58,668 bases of DNA, taken from the NCBI GenBank assembly GCA_002869925.2, contig NEWT02000023.1, forward strand, positions 1-58,668, written 5' to 3'. This document shows positions 32,856 to 41,530 of the stretch, one piece after another. This DNA comes from Nitrospira sp. CG24A. GTDB lineage: Bacteria; Nitrospirota; Nitrospiria; Nitrospirales; Nitrospiraceae. The notes beneath the pieces were generated by a model. That model was not told where the DNA came from, searched no databases, and saw only the letters and a list, made by a program, of their open reading frames with translations. Both the position numbers and the translations under genes were made by a program. The first letter of the stretch is position 1, and each line of letters opens with the position of its first letter.

Positions 32856-34289
32856 TTAAAGCACGCGTAGAAATGCCACCAGGTCCTGTTTCTCCTCAGC
32901 CGTCAACTGGGTTCCTAACACAAGATTGAAGAACTCCACGGTATCCTCTAGGGTCAGTAACCTCCCATCATGCAAGTACGGAGACGAATCCTTGATGCCT
33001 CGCAAGGGAAACGTTTTGATGGGGCCATCGGCGCTCGCCATGCGTCCATTGATCATCCGCGGCTTGTAGAAGCGCTCCACCTTCAAGTTGTGCATGGAAT
33101 TGTCCGTGTAATAGGGCCCCTGATGGCAGCCAGCGCAGGTCGCTTTGCCGAAGAATAGGATCTCCCCTCGCTTCTCAGCCGAGGTGGCCTTTGAGGGATT
33201 CAATTTGCCGTCAATGCCTAGTTTGGGCGCCGGCGGGAAGTCCAGGAGTTCCTGGAACTCTGCCATGAAGTGCACCTGGCTCCCTCGTTCGAGAATGTTG
33301 GCGCCTTTTTTGGCCCCGATCACATGATCCCCGTCGAAGTAGGCGCCGCGCTGCTCAAACTCAGTGAAATCCTCCACGGTCTTCAGCGCTCTCTGCGAGC
33401 CAAACAGCCGCTGAATGTACAAGCCGCGTAACGTGGGGGTATCAATTCGATGACGAAACTCCTGCGGGCGGAGATCTCCAGCCAGATGGGTACTGGCGTT
33501 CGTGTGGCCATTCGCATGACACTCGAAGCAGGTCACGCCACGGCTAGGACGGACGGTACGACGGTCTTCCGTCTGGTTGAACTGCTGCTGCGGGAATGTG
33601 GTGACGAGCAGCCGCAAACCTTCGAGCTGTTTCGGATTCAGAATTCCGTTGAAGAATTCATAATAATTGTCGATGGTCACCAATTTGCCTTGTGATACGT
33701 CACCGAGATCAGGCCTGGTCGTCAGATAGATTGGGGGTGGGAACTCCGGTAAGAAATGGGCCGGCAGGTCGAAGTCCAGGTCGAAGCGCGTGAGATCACG
33801 GCCCTCCTGCTTCTGAATCTCCTCGATCTGGAACGTGGGGAACACCATTCCTCCTTCGGGATGGTTGGGATGCGGAAGTGGAAAGAATCCAGCCGGAAAT
33901 GAATCCTTCTCCCGGATCTCTTCGGAGCTCATGGCCTGAAGTTTTTCCCAGGTCAACCCCTGCGGAAGTATGACTCGTATTCCTTCCTGAACAGGCTTAC
34001 CGCGGGACATCGTGACATCTTTGGCCGGCCGGTTCGCGAGGTCATACCGCTCCTTGAGCAAATCCATCTGCCGCTTCATGATCTCAGGCTTTGCGGCTTT
34101 CATGCGAGCCATGACGACGGCAAAGTCCTCCTTGAGATCAACAGGAGCATAGCTCGTTCCTTTCTGTGGTAATTCTTGCGCGTTCGGTGTCTTTTCAGTG
34201 GCCTTACCCGAAACGGTCACTGGCGACGTGATGAGCATGGCTCCGATAACCAGAGTGGCGCAGAGTGTGACTAAGTAATGTGTCTTCAT
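32856..34289 (-). CDS. Di-haem cytochrome c peroxidase / MauG-like protein
   Basis: 477 residues with a signal peptide (CATLVIGAMLITSPV). Two c-type haem sites: VTCFECHANGHT in the N-terminal half of the CCP domain and ATCAGCHQGPYY in the C-terminal half, each CxxCH. TPTLRGLYIQRLFGS and PLRGIKDSSPYLHDGRLLTL are conserved CCP elements, the latter typical of di-haem peroxidases. Acts in the periplasm, using electrons from a small cytochrome to reduce peroxide, or as a MauG-like oxidant. Placement with SOD and a ferritin suggests oxidative-stress defence. Confidence 0.85.
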   Translation of the reverse strand: MKTHYLVTLCATLVIGAMLITSPVTVSGKATEKTPNAQELPQKGTSYAPVDLKEDFAVVMARMKAAKPEIMKRQMDLLKERYDLANRPAKDVTMSRGKPVQEGIRVILPQGLTWEKLQAMSSEEIREKDSFPAGFFPLPHPNHPEGGMVFPTFQIEEIQKQEGRDLTRFDLDFDLPAHFLPEFPPPIYLTTRPDLGDVSQGKLVTIDNYYEFFNGILNPKQLEGLRLLVTTFPQQQFNQTEDRRTVRPSRGVTCFECHANGHTNASTHLAGDLRPQEFRHRIDTPTLRGLYIQRLFGSQRALKTVEDFTEFEQRGAYFDGDHVIGAKKGANILERGSQVHFMAEFQELLDFPPAPKLGIDGKLNPSKATSAEKRGEILFFGKATCAGCHQGPYYTDNSMHNLKVERFYKPRMINGRMASADGPIKTFPLRGIKDSSPYLHDGRLLTLEDTVEFFNLVLGTQLTAEEKQDLVAFLRVL

Positions 34290-34485
34290 GAATCCACTCC
34301 TTGGCCGTTTACGGCCTCATCATGTGAAGGTATGCGCCAGTTAGCAATTTCATCGTGTGTAGCCTGGCCACAATTGCTCAGCTGCTCAGAATATCGTTTG
34401 AAGCACCTATAGAAGGGGCCTCCGTTGACTTACCCCAGTCAGACTGAATCCCGCGGCATTAGTCACGATCCTGAAGAAACAGGAA

Positions 34486-35442
34486 TCATCGTTTTGCAAT
34501 CGAATCTACATGGACGGAAGACGATGAACCCGTATCCGCGATGATTCTATCCCCCACGCGAATGTTATCGTTCCGGATGGTTGTAGAGTTTGATTGAAGG
34601 CGTATGTCCCTTCCCGTGAAGTCCCTGACCACGTACCCGTTCTCGTCAGTCCATACGACTTCCCCTTGGACGAGGTGAGGGCTGTCGAGTCTGTACATGG
34701 TCGTCACGTACGGGGCATCGGAAGGCATGGGATTCGTAATCGCCATGACCTTGTCTCCTCCCGTGATGTTCCGATCGAATCTGGTCGTGTTGTCCACTCG
34801 GAGATGCATGTCCCTTCCGCCTGAATCCCTGATGACGTACCCGTCCCCCTCAACTCGCACGACTTCCCCTTGAATGACGTTAGGATTGCCGAGTTTGTAA
34901 ATACTGTACATCGAGGCATCGGACATCATCGTGCTCGTAATGACCACCACCCTGTCTCCTGTTCGGATGTCTCGATCGAGTCTAGTCGTGTTGTCCGTAT
35001 GGAGACGCACATCCCTGCCGGAATTCTCTTTGATCACGTAATCGGTCCCGTCCTGCTGCTGGACAATACCTTCAACTGTTTGGAAGCGAGGCGAGGTGTT
35101 GGCTGAGGGAGAAGTCGGTTTCCCTGTGCCGCGTGTGATCGAAGTCGCATAGGCACTTGAAGGCAGGCCATCGAATCGTGCGGCTACGGTATCCCCGACC
35201 ACGATATTATCTTTCACAGTTTTTCTGTCGAACGCGACACGTGTTTGTCGTCCGGATAGTTCCCTGATGACATAGGCGTTGCCTTCGTTCCGTACGACCT
35301 GGCCCTCGATGACCGGCAGTTGGGACTGAAAGACGGGTCTCATAGGCGCGTTCGTGGATGAAGGGGAGGTATCTGTCGCGCAACCTGCTAATCCAACAAT
35401 CAGCAGAGTTGCCAGTGCAAAGTGTGTCGTAGGTTGGGTCAT
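34486..35442 (-). CDS. Lipoprotein with four repeated ~60-residue beta domains
   Basis: 318 residues from ATG 35442 (AAGGAGT upstream). Lipobox: ALATLLIVGLAGCATD. After a linker come four copies of a pattern V-x-G-x-V-V-x-x-x-G-x-x-Y-V-I-R-x-x-x-G-R-x-x-x-L-x-x-D-x-T-x-x-x-x-x-I-x-x-G-D: EGQVVRNEGNAYVIRELSGR, VEGIVQQQDGTDYVIKENSG, IQGEVVRVEGDGYVIRDSGG and VQGEVVWTDENGYVVRDFTG. The single-copy protein at 36664-37026 shares it. Likely an OB-like or PRC-like small beta domain; family name not known to me. Confidence 0.75.
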   Translation of the reverse strand: MTQPTTHFALATLLIVGLAGCATDTSPSSTNAPMRPVFQSQLPVIEGQVVRNEGNAYVIRELSGRQTRVAFDRKTVKDNIVVGDTVAARFDGLPSSAYATSITRGTGKPTSPSANTSPRFQTVEGIVQQQDGTDYVIKENSGRDVRLHTDNTTRLDRDIRTGDRVVVITSTMMSDASMYSIYKLGNPNVIQGEVVRVEGDGYVIRDSGGRDMHLRVDNTTRFDRNITGGDKVMAITNPMPSDAPYVTTMYRLDSPHLVQGEVVWTDENGYVVRDFTGRDIRLQSNSTTIRNDNIRVGDRIIADTGSSSSVHVDSIAKR

Positions 35443-35632
35443 GACGTTACTCCTTCTTCTCAGAGTTGATTTATTTTTTATTGCCGATGTCGCAACTAGC
35501 AGCAATCTCCTTAGATGATCTGGCAGCGTTGCCTGCCTTGCCGGTACTGCAGCACCCCGCCTTTTCTTGCGTGGTTTCGTCGGAGACCGCTGATGCATCG
35601 GTCTGCTCACGCCCACTCTTACTCGCGGTGAC

Positions 35633-35833
35633 TTAGCTGCGAGATCCTGCTCGAACTCCTGATACAAGATGACGGGGGCTCAGGTAGTGCATGTCTTTCT
35701 CTCCCATCTTAAACGTGGTGATGGAACCACAGTTTATGCACCGCAAGCCGTCATACATCCACGCCGATACATCAGTCGAGGAGCCGTAAAAATGCTCCAA
35801 TATTTTTAGTCCTCCGCAACGTTCACAATTCAT
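35633..35833 (-). CDS. Small zinc-ribbon protein
   Basis: 66 residues from ATG 35833 (AGGAGGACAT upstream). NCERCGGLKILEHFYG then LRCINCGSITTF give two CxxC pairs about 34 residues apart; the C-terminus is basic. The CERCxGL start is shared with 14857-15078. The frame is open far upstream, but only this ATG has a ribosome site. Function unknown. Confidence 0.65.
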   Translation of the reverse strand: MNCERCGGLKILEHFYGSSTDVSAWMYDGLRCINCGSITTFKMGEKDMHYLSPRHLVSGVRAGSRS

Positions 35834-36663
35834 GATGTCCTCCTGGTTGGCAACTGCATATTCCGTGAAGATGTCATTTTTCAACGGAGTGATGGAGCTC
35901 TCAATTTGGAACTCATCAGTGATTCGACCAGCTGAACTTCTATGGCTGTTCTTCTTGACGGTCATCATGCTTACTTTGAGCATGCGAGAAATCGCATTGG
36001 ATCTCACAACGCATGTTCTTATTAATGCTATGCCTCTGGGTGGAGCGAGTCTGGTCAGAATTGCTCAGTTTCGAAGAATCATGATGGGAACCGTAGGACT
36101 CCGTCTGGTTTGATGCTCACCGGACCTAGCAGGCTGCGAAACAACCATTTTGACATGCGAGAATCTCGGTTGTTCGCACATCTCGCGCCACATACGTAGC
36201 ATGTGGCGCTGGCGGACTGTTTCAGCATCCTGCTCGGCCATATATTGATATTGGTCATGAGCCGGTACGCCTGGTCCTCCTTAGGTGACTTCGCGAATCG
36301 TATTTTCCACGATCGTTTTGATGATCTGCCGACGATCTTTTTATCCGCGTGCTGCTCCGTCGACAATTGCCAAGCTGTGTGGTGATCTTGGGAGGAGTGG
36401 CAGCTCATTTAGATCAACACCAGCTTGAACGACCGATGTGCCAGTATGGTTGAGGTGCTCCACCTAATCCGCGTTCCACCAGTTTTGAATTATTGAGAGC
36501 ATCGTCAGCCAGCTCACAAGCCTTGGCCTCTGTCTGGCATCCAGGTGCGTCACCCAACAACCGAGATAATTCCCACGCTCTGGTCAATATTGATCAGCTT
36601 CTAAGACTCTGGAGCGAGTACCGTTCAGGTATGTGCTGTGTACATTTAACCGAGGAGGCTCCC
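35834..36663. other. Gene-poor region
   Basis: 830 bases with no gene I can support. It contains a degenerate repeat element (36129-36233) and the first copy of a duplicated leader (from 36546). Short open frames on both strands lack ribosome sites and family resemblance. Confidence 0.5.
36129..36233. repeat. Intergenic inverted-repeat element, degenerate copy
   Basis: Left end GCAGGCTGCGAAACAACC and right end GACTGTTTCAGCATCCTGC are inverted repeats (about 14 of 17). GGCGGAC before the right end is shared with the copy at 51.7 kb. The interior is diverged and 20 bases short. Confidence 0.6.
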
Positions 36664-36716
36664 ATGGTATCTATTCCCAAAGTCGTCGGTGTCCTGTCGT
36701 GTAGTTTCGTGCTGTG
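36546..36716 (+). repeat. Duplicated leader plus gene start, copy 1
   Basis: About 170 bases are repeated at 37686-37863. Shared blocks include CACCCAACAA, TGGTCAAT/TGGTCAAA, GAGTACCGTT/GAGTATCGTT and CTAACCGAGGAGGCTCCCAT or near it. The duplicated part covers the upstream region, ribosome site and first ~18 codons of the gene at 36664. Confidence 0.75.
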
Positions 36717-37026
36717 CCTGGGTCTGTCGACTGTCGCGTCGTCTGCAGACAAGTTCAACATTGGTCAATCTGGAGGGAAGATATTTACCGTGGATGATAA
36801 AGAAAGATTTGTACCCGGCAAGGAGGTCAAGGGCGAAATAGTAAAGATCGATGGTGAAAACTATGTCGTCAGAGAAGCAACCGGGACTGAGGTGCGCATG
36901 CATGTTGATTCCAGTACTGAAAAGAGATCAAGTTTAATTCCTAAAGTCGGAGAACATGTTATTGCGAAAGTGGATGCGAAAGGTCACGCAGTGTCGTTAT
37001 TTACGGACGCACCTGTTTCCCACTGA
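36664..37026 (+). CDS. Exported protein with one copy of the repeated beta domain
   Basis: 120 residues from ATG 36664 (GAGGAGG upstream). Signal peptide VGVLSCSFVLCLGLSTVASS then ADKFNIG. The domain GKEVKGEIVKIDGENYVVRE and ATGTEVRMHVDSST matches the four-repeat pattern of the lipoprotein at 34486-35442, followed by VGEHVIAKVDAKGHAVSLF. It is A+T-richer than its neighbours. Function unknown; a periplasmic beta-domain protein. Confidence 0.75.
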   Translation: MVSIPKVVGVLSCSFVLCLGLSTVASSADKFNIGQSGGKIFTVDDKERFVPGKEVKGEIVKIDGENYVVREATGTEVRMHVDSSTEKRSSLIPKVGEHVIAKVDAKGHAVSLFTDAPVSH

Positions 37027-37073
37027 CGCTTTTCTGCAATCAGCAAGGGCGCTTGAGGGGGTGGGAGCAGCGA

Positions 37074-37114
37074 GAGTCGGCAGAACGGTTCAGCATCGGA
37101 CCATCTGCCGACTC
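37074..37114. terminator. Possible terminator hairpin
   Basis: GAGTCGGCAGA and TCTGCCGACTC are exact inverted repeats separated by 19 bases, about 50 bases after the stop of the gene at 36664. No T-run follows, so it may be a Rho-dependent end, an mRNA stabiliser or a transcript processing site. Confidence 0.45.
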
Positions 37115-37685
37115 CGACCAGGCCCCGTTCTGATTCACACAAGTCAGAGGCCATCGCTGCCGGTGTGCCAGAGAGGTTCAAGCAGCGAGCGTGACAGGTT
37201 TAGTAGCGCGAATGATGCTCTCGCAGGTGCTAGCCGGTCGATCTACGCCGAGGCTACAACATGAACGCGACCGCATACAGCATAAGTTGTTTGCGCTAGA
37301 CCTTTGGCCTTTCCGCGTCATGAAGGAACGTGCCCTGATCGAATTGGTGGGTGACTAGCTGCGAATGCCTGGTTTCGTTCCCTCAATTGACGATTAGGGA
37401 CGAGTCGGGGTCGCCATACAGACTCACAAAGAACTGTGAACGGAGACTCATTTCAATCAGGCGCAAACCATATGCATGAGACATACAGTTTCGCCGCCCC
37501 CCGGGGGGGCTTACATGCGGGACGAAGTGAGGTGATTCGCTGCCGAATCTTATTGAGGGAAAGCCAACTCAGGCCATAAGACGGAGCGGTCCGTGTGGCG
37601 CCGGATGTCTCAAGCTTACAATCTTCCCTTCCTAAAGACGCGTACTCAATTCCCACTTACCTGCTCGTCTTGAGCCTGGGCTCGG

Positions 37686-37874
37686 AGCGCACCACCCAAC
37701 AATTGGGAAATCTCTGCGATCTGGTCAAAATTGCTCAGCGAGCAAGAGACTGGAGAGAGTATCGTTACAGGTGTGCATGTTGTCCATCTAACCGAGGAGG
37801 CTCCCATGGTATCTATTCCAAAAGTTGTCGGTGTCTTGTCGTGTGGTTTCTTGCTGTGCCTAAAGAAACGATGA
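37686..37874 (+). pseudogene. Truncated copy of the 36664 gene with its leader
   Basis: The leader, GAGGAGG and start ATG (37806) are repeated. The frame matches for 18 codons (MVSIPKVVGVLSCGFLLC) and then diverges to LKKR and TGA at 37872-37874. Only a signal-peptide fragment would be made. Confidence 0.7.
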
Positions 37875-37954
37875 TATTCTACTTTCTTAGGTTGATTTGG
37901 TCTATCCCAAACCTACCCACATCGACGGAGGCGGCCTCCGATACCATCCTTTAA

Positions 37955-37989
37955 ACTGCGCGCGTTGCGCGAGCACAGGAGACCAACAG
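37955..37989. repeat. GC-rich repeat family 2, single unit
   Basis: ACTGCGCGCGTTGCGCGAGC then ACAGGAGACCAACAG, followed by a pyrimidine tract. Same family as 38060-38122 and 54513-54575, with one unit instead of two. Confidence 0.6.
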
Positions 37990-38059
37990 ACTATCCCCTT
38001 TCTTTTCGGATATCTTTCACTCCCTCCGTTTCTCAGCAGGGCGGCCTGTTTGGGCTCCC

Positions 38060-38122
38060 ACTGCGCGTGTCGAACGAGCACCTTCCGAGCGTGCGCGTTC
38101 CACGAGCACAGGAGGCCAACAG
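38060..38122. repeat. GC-rich repeat family 2, two units
   Basis: Two diverged direct units: GCGCGTGTCGAACGAGCAC and GTGCGCGTTCCACGAGCAC, beginning ACTGCGCG and ending in GGCCAACAG. About 90 bases upstream of moaC. Confidence 0.65.
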
Positions 38123-38212
38123 GCTGCCCTGCCTCTCCCTTGACTGCCCTTTCCACCGGCTCCTATAATCCCCTCAAGTTTCTCTCTGTAACCAACTGAT
38201 TCAACTATAAAA

Positions 38213-38707
38213 ATGGCAGAATTTACGCACTTCAACGAGTCGGGGCGGGCGCGGATGGTGGATGTGAGCGCGAAGGACTCGACCGAGCGGGCTGCGACGG
38301 CTCAGGCCACAGTGTTTCTCCAGCCGGAAACCCTTGAAAAGATTCAACGAGGCAAGATTGCCAAGGGCGATGTCTTGTCCGTCGCGCAGGTGGCCGGCGT
38401 GATGGGAGCGAAGAAGACCCCGGATCTCATTCCTATGTGCCATCCGATTCTCCTCACCAGCGTCGATATCTCATTCAAAGAAGAAGTGCAGCCTGATCGG
38501 GAAGGCCGCTGTTCGATCACGATCTTGGCGACGGCCAAAACGACTGGGCCGACCGGGGTGGAGATGGAGGCGATGACGGCGGCCTCGGTGGCGGCGCTCA
38601 CAATCTACGATATGTGCAAAGCGGTTGATCGCGGGATGAGTGTTCGTGACGTCTGTCTTCTGTCAAAATCAGGTGGGAAGTCGGGAACCTATTCGAAGCA
38701 AGGCTGA
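38213..38707 (+). CDS. moaC: Cyclic pyranopterin monophosphate synthase
   Basis: 164 residues, family length. [13 protein letters not shown] at the start, [20 protein letters not shown] (the strand with the conserved His/Pro), [20 protein letters not shown] and [20 protein letters not shown] followed by GGKSG are the diagnostic MoaC blocks. Converts the MoaA product to cPMP in molybdenum-cofactor synthesis; cytoplasmic. First gene of moaC-moaDE-moaA, 5 bases before the next start. Mo cofactor is needed by nitrite oxidoreductase in nitrite oxidisers. Confidence 0.96.
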   Translation: MAEFTHFNESGRARMVDVSAKDSTERAATAQATVFLQPETLEKIQRGKIAKGDVLSVAQVAGVMGAKKTPDLIPMCHPILLTSVDISFKEEVQPDREGRCSITILATAKTTGPTGVEMEAMTAASVAALTIYDMCKAVDRGMSVRDVCLLSKSGGKSGTYSKQG

Positions 38708-38712
38708 GGCTA

Positions 38713-39426
38713 ATGGCAAGGCTGACGATGGTGACAATCAAATTATTCGGCATGACCAAATCGTTGGCAGGGGGGCAGGGATCCCTCGCGCTGGCATTCA
38801 CCAATGGACGACAGGTCAAGGATTTGGTTGAGCTGCTCGACACCGGATATCCGATGATCGGGGAATTGATCCATAAGAAGAAAGTGCTGGTGTCGGTGAA
38901 TCAGGAAATTGCTCATGAGGATACGACGATTCAGGATGGCGACGAAGTGGCGTTGTTGCCTCCTTTTGCCGGCGGGTGTCCAATAGATCCAGTCAGCGAC
39001 GATGCTCAGTTAGTTCGCGTGCAACGGGAAGATTTTTCCGTCGATGCGGAGATCAATCGAGTGCGGGCGCGTTCGAAGCGCATCGGTGGCATTGCCACGT
39101 TTCTTGGTATTGCTCGCGATCGTTCCAAAGGGCGCGATGTGGACAGCATGACCTTTGAGCACTACGAAGGGATGGCCCAAACGAAGCTGCGTGAAATCCG
39201 CGAGCGGGCGTTGAAGGATTTCGACATCATTGAGGTCGCGATTCTCCATCGGTATGGCGAGATCGGTATCGGTGACAACATTGTGTTGATTGTCGTGGGG
39301 GCTGAGCATCGGGCCGAGGCGTTCCGCGCCTGCGAATGGGCGATCGCTGAATTGAAACGCATCACGCCGATTTGGAAACGTGAACACACGCCGGAAGGCG
39401 AAGTCTGGGTGGAGGAACACCCGTAG
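38713..39426 (+). CDS. moaDE: Fused molybdopterin synthase, MoaD-MoaE
   Basis: 237 residues. Residues 1 to about 85 are MoaD, a ubiquitin-like domain (TIKLFGMTKSLAG, VALLPPFAGG) whose usual C-terminal Gly-Gly is internal here, followed by CPIDPV. Residues about 97-237 are MoaE: GGIATFLGIARDRSKGRDV, LTFEHYEGMAQ-like sequence (here MTFEHYEGMAQTKL), HRYGEIGIGD, HRAEAFRACEWAIAELKR and PIWKREHTPEGEVWVE with the catalytic Lys. The Gly-Gly must be free for thiocarboxylation, so cleavage after GG, as reported for the mycobacterial MoaX fusion, is expected. Confidence 0.93.
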   Translation: MARLTMVTIKLFGMTKSLAGGQGSLALAFTNGRQVKDLVELLDTGYPMIGELIHKKKVLVSVNQEIAHEDTTIQDGDEVALLPPFAGGCPIDPVSDDAQLVRVQREDFSVDAEINRVRARSKRIGGIATFLGIARDRSKGRDVDSMTFEHYEGMAQTKLREIRERALKDFDIIEVAILHRYGEIGIGDNIVLIVVGAEHRAEAFRACEWAIAELKRITPIWKREHTPEGEVWVEEHP

Positions 39427-39482
39427 AAGTGTGAGACGTAAAAGGTGAGAAGTGAAACGCGTGGAAGACTACGGAAGTTGTC

Positions 39483-40547
39483 ATGAGTGAATCAAATATG
39501 AGTGGGCCTCTTTCTGCGGTGGTCGATACCTTTGATCGCCCGCTCAAGAGCTTGCGTTTGTCTGTGACGGATCGATGCAATCTCCGCTGCTCGTACTGTA
39601 TGCCGGAGCAGGATTATGTCTGGCTGCCGCGCGAGGATGTGCTGACCTTTGAGGAGATGGCGGTGCTGACCGGCTATTTCACCGACCTCGGCGTGGATCG
39701 TGTGCGGCTGACCGGCGGAGAGCCGTTGCTTCGACGTGATGTGCCTCAACTGATCCGGTTGTTGCTTCAAAACCGGCGGGTGACGGATATCGCGTTGACG
39801 ACGAATGGCATTCTTCTGGCGGACCAGGCTGAGGCGCTGTATGAGGCCGGGCTGCACCGCATTACGGTGAGTCTCGATACGCTGAAGCCGGAACGATTTC
39901 GCCAATTGACTCGCCGTGATGAGTTTGCACGTGTGATGGAAGGGATTGAATCGGTGGCTCGGGCAGGATTCACAGGGCTGAAGCTCGATACGGTGGCCAT
40001 TCGTGGGTTTAATGACGATGAGTTGGTTGCGCTGATTGAATTCGGCAGGCAGGTGCAGGCGGAGGTTCGGTTTATTGAATACATGGATGTCGGGGGTGCG
40101 AACGAGTGGTCTCAAGACAAAGTACTGTCGCAGGCAGCCATCCTCACGATCTTGAGCGGGCATTATGGGGCAATCGAGCCGCTGCCCGAGCGGGGGGCAG
40201 CGCCGGCACAGCGATTTCTATTGCGGGATGGGACGACCTTTGGGATTATTCCTTCGACGACCACGCCATTCTGTGCGGTGTGCGATCGTAGCCGGGTCAC
40301 TGCGGACGGCATGTGGTACCGCTGCCTGTATGCAACGTCGGGAACGGATCTGCGCAAGTCCCTTCGCGCCGGGGTTTCGGCTGACGAGATGCGGGCCTTA
40401 ATCCAGACCGGTTGGGAAGGCCGTCGCGACCGGGGCGCAGAAGAGCGCAAGGCGCTTGAACGAGAGGGGTTGCGTGTCGGAGGGCTTATCGGTGTTGAGA
40501 AACTTCGCGAAGACCCTCATCTCGAAATGCACGCACGCGGCGGGTGA
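39483..40547 (+). CDS. moaA: GTP 3',8-cyclase (radical SAM)
   Basis: 354 residues. LRLSVTDRCNLRCSYCMPE has the CxxxCxxC motif for the radical-SAM cluster; VRLTGGEPLLRRDV, TNGILL and VTVSLDTL-like strand (ITVSLDTLKPERF) follow; the C-terminal second cluster is CAVCDRSRVTADGMWYRCLY (two Cys then a third). The protein ends in HARGG, and MoaA C-terminal Gly-Gly is needed for activity. Catalyses the first step of cPMP formation. Start ATG 39483 has no strong ribosome site; MSGPLS five codons on is an alternative. Confidence 0.96.
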   Translation: MSESNMSGPLSAVVDTFDRPLKSLRLSVTDRCNLRCSYCMPEQDYVWLPREDVLTFEEMAVLTGYFTDLGVDRVRLTGGEPLLRRDVPQLIRLLLQNRRVTDIALTTNGILLADQAEALYEAGLHRITVSLDTLKPERFRQLTRRDEFARVMEGIESVARAGFTGLKLDTVAIRGFNDDELVALIEFGRQVQAEVRFIEYMDVGGANEWSQDKVLSQAAILTILSGHYGAIEPLPERGAAPAQRFLLRDGTTFGIIPSTTTPFCAVCDRSRVTADGMWYRCLYATSGTDLRKSLRAGVSADEMRALIQTGWEGRRDRGAEERKALEREGLRVGGLIGVEKLREDPHLEMHARGG

Positions 40548-40603
40548 CGTTCCCGTTGTGCCGCTGACAGCGATGGCGCAGCATCGGTCCTTGTAGATCG
40601 CTC

Positions 40604-41311
40604 ATGCTGGATACGGAATTCCTCACCATATTAGGGCTCGGGTTGGTCTTGGGGCTTCGCCATGCCTTGGACACGGACCATTTGGCTGCCGTCTCCACGA
40701 TGCTGGCGCAACGGCCTTCGCTCCGGGCCTCCGGTATGATTGGCCTCAGTTGGGGGTTGGGCCACACCGTTGTCTTACTCTTGGCCGGGGCGGTGGTGTT
40801 GGTGCTGCGCGTATCGATTCCTGAGCCGATGGCGTTAGCGGCTGAATTTGCGGTCGGTATGATGCTCGTGTTTCTGGGAGGAATGCTCGCAATTCGTTTG
40901 GTTCGGGAACGCTGGCATGTGCACGCACATGACCATGACGGCGCACAGCACATGCATTTGCATAGCCACGCGCTGGTCGAGGATCACGGGCATGGTCACT
41001 GGTGGCGCGATTCCATCCGGCCGTTCTGTGTCGGGATGGCCCACGGTCTCGCGGGGTCGGCGGCGTTGCTGTTGATTGTGCTGTCGTCTGCGCGGTCGCT
41101 GTCGGAGGGGCTGATGTACATTTCGGTGTTCGGGTTTGGCTCGATTGTGGGGATGGTGCTGGTTGGGATGGTCGTGAGTCTTCCGGTGTTGTGGTCGCTG
41201 AATCTTGGGCGCCCGGTTTTTCTTGCGCTCCAGGGTTTGGCGAGTCTTGGGAGCGTGGTCGTCGGATTCACGATGATGTATCAGATCGCCTTCGGCGGCC
41301 AGCTTTTCTGA
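40604..41311 (+). CDS. Nickel/cobalt permease, UreH/HupE-related
   Basis: 235 residues with six predicted membrane helices. LGLRHALDTDHLAAVSTML carries the HAxDTDH motif (HX4DH) of NiCoT-like permeases; a His-rich loop (HVHAHDHDG, HMHLHSHAL, DHGHGHWW) probably binds metal. PFCVGMAHGLAGSAALLLIV is the second conserved segment. Likely imports nickel for urease or [NiFe]-hydrogenase; neither enzyme is in the window. It follows moaA by 56 bases and may be in the same unit. Confidence 0.85.
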   Translation: MLDTEFLTILGLGLVLGLRHALDTDHLAAVSTMLAQRPSLRASGMIGLSWGLGHTVVLLLAGAVVLVLRVSIPEPMALAAEFAVGMMLVFLGGMLAIRLVRERWHVHAHDHDGAQHMHLHSHALVEDHGHGHWWRDSIRPFCVGMAHGLAGSAALLLIVLSSARSLSEGLMYISVFGFGSIVGMVLVGMVVSLPVLWSLNLGRPVFLALQGLASLGSVVVGFTMMYQIAFGGQLF

Positions 41312-41530
41312 TGCGAGGTGTGACCTTCATCGAGGGGAAATCCACGTGCGTCATGAGGGCGGCTATGGTATTCTGCCCTCCTCTTTGTCCATACGTCATT
41401 CGTCTTTCGTCAGAAAAAAGCGTAGAGCTGGTGGCTGATAGCAGGATCGTAGAGCAGGGAATAGAATCGTCTGTGTTTGCACGATACGTTTCACGCTGCA
41501 CGCGTCACAGGTTCTTAGGAGGGGCGCCCC

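Larger units (their letters stand above)
37027..38212. other. Long gene-poor region before moaC
   Basis: 1186 bases. Contents: an 11-bp perfect inverted repeat at 37074-37114, a GC palindrome at about 37497, the second copy of the duplicated leader with a truncated gene start, and two copies of a GC-rich repeat (37955-37989 and 38060-38122). No full gene is credible. Confidence 0.55.

Noticed and set aside
37490-37512. GC palindrome CCCCCCGGGGGG as a terminator
   Set aside because: No loop, no T-run, and no gene ends there.
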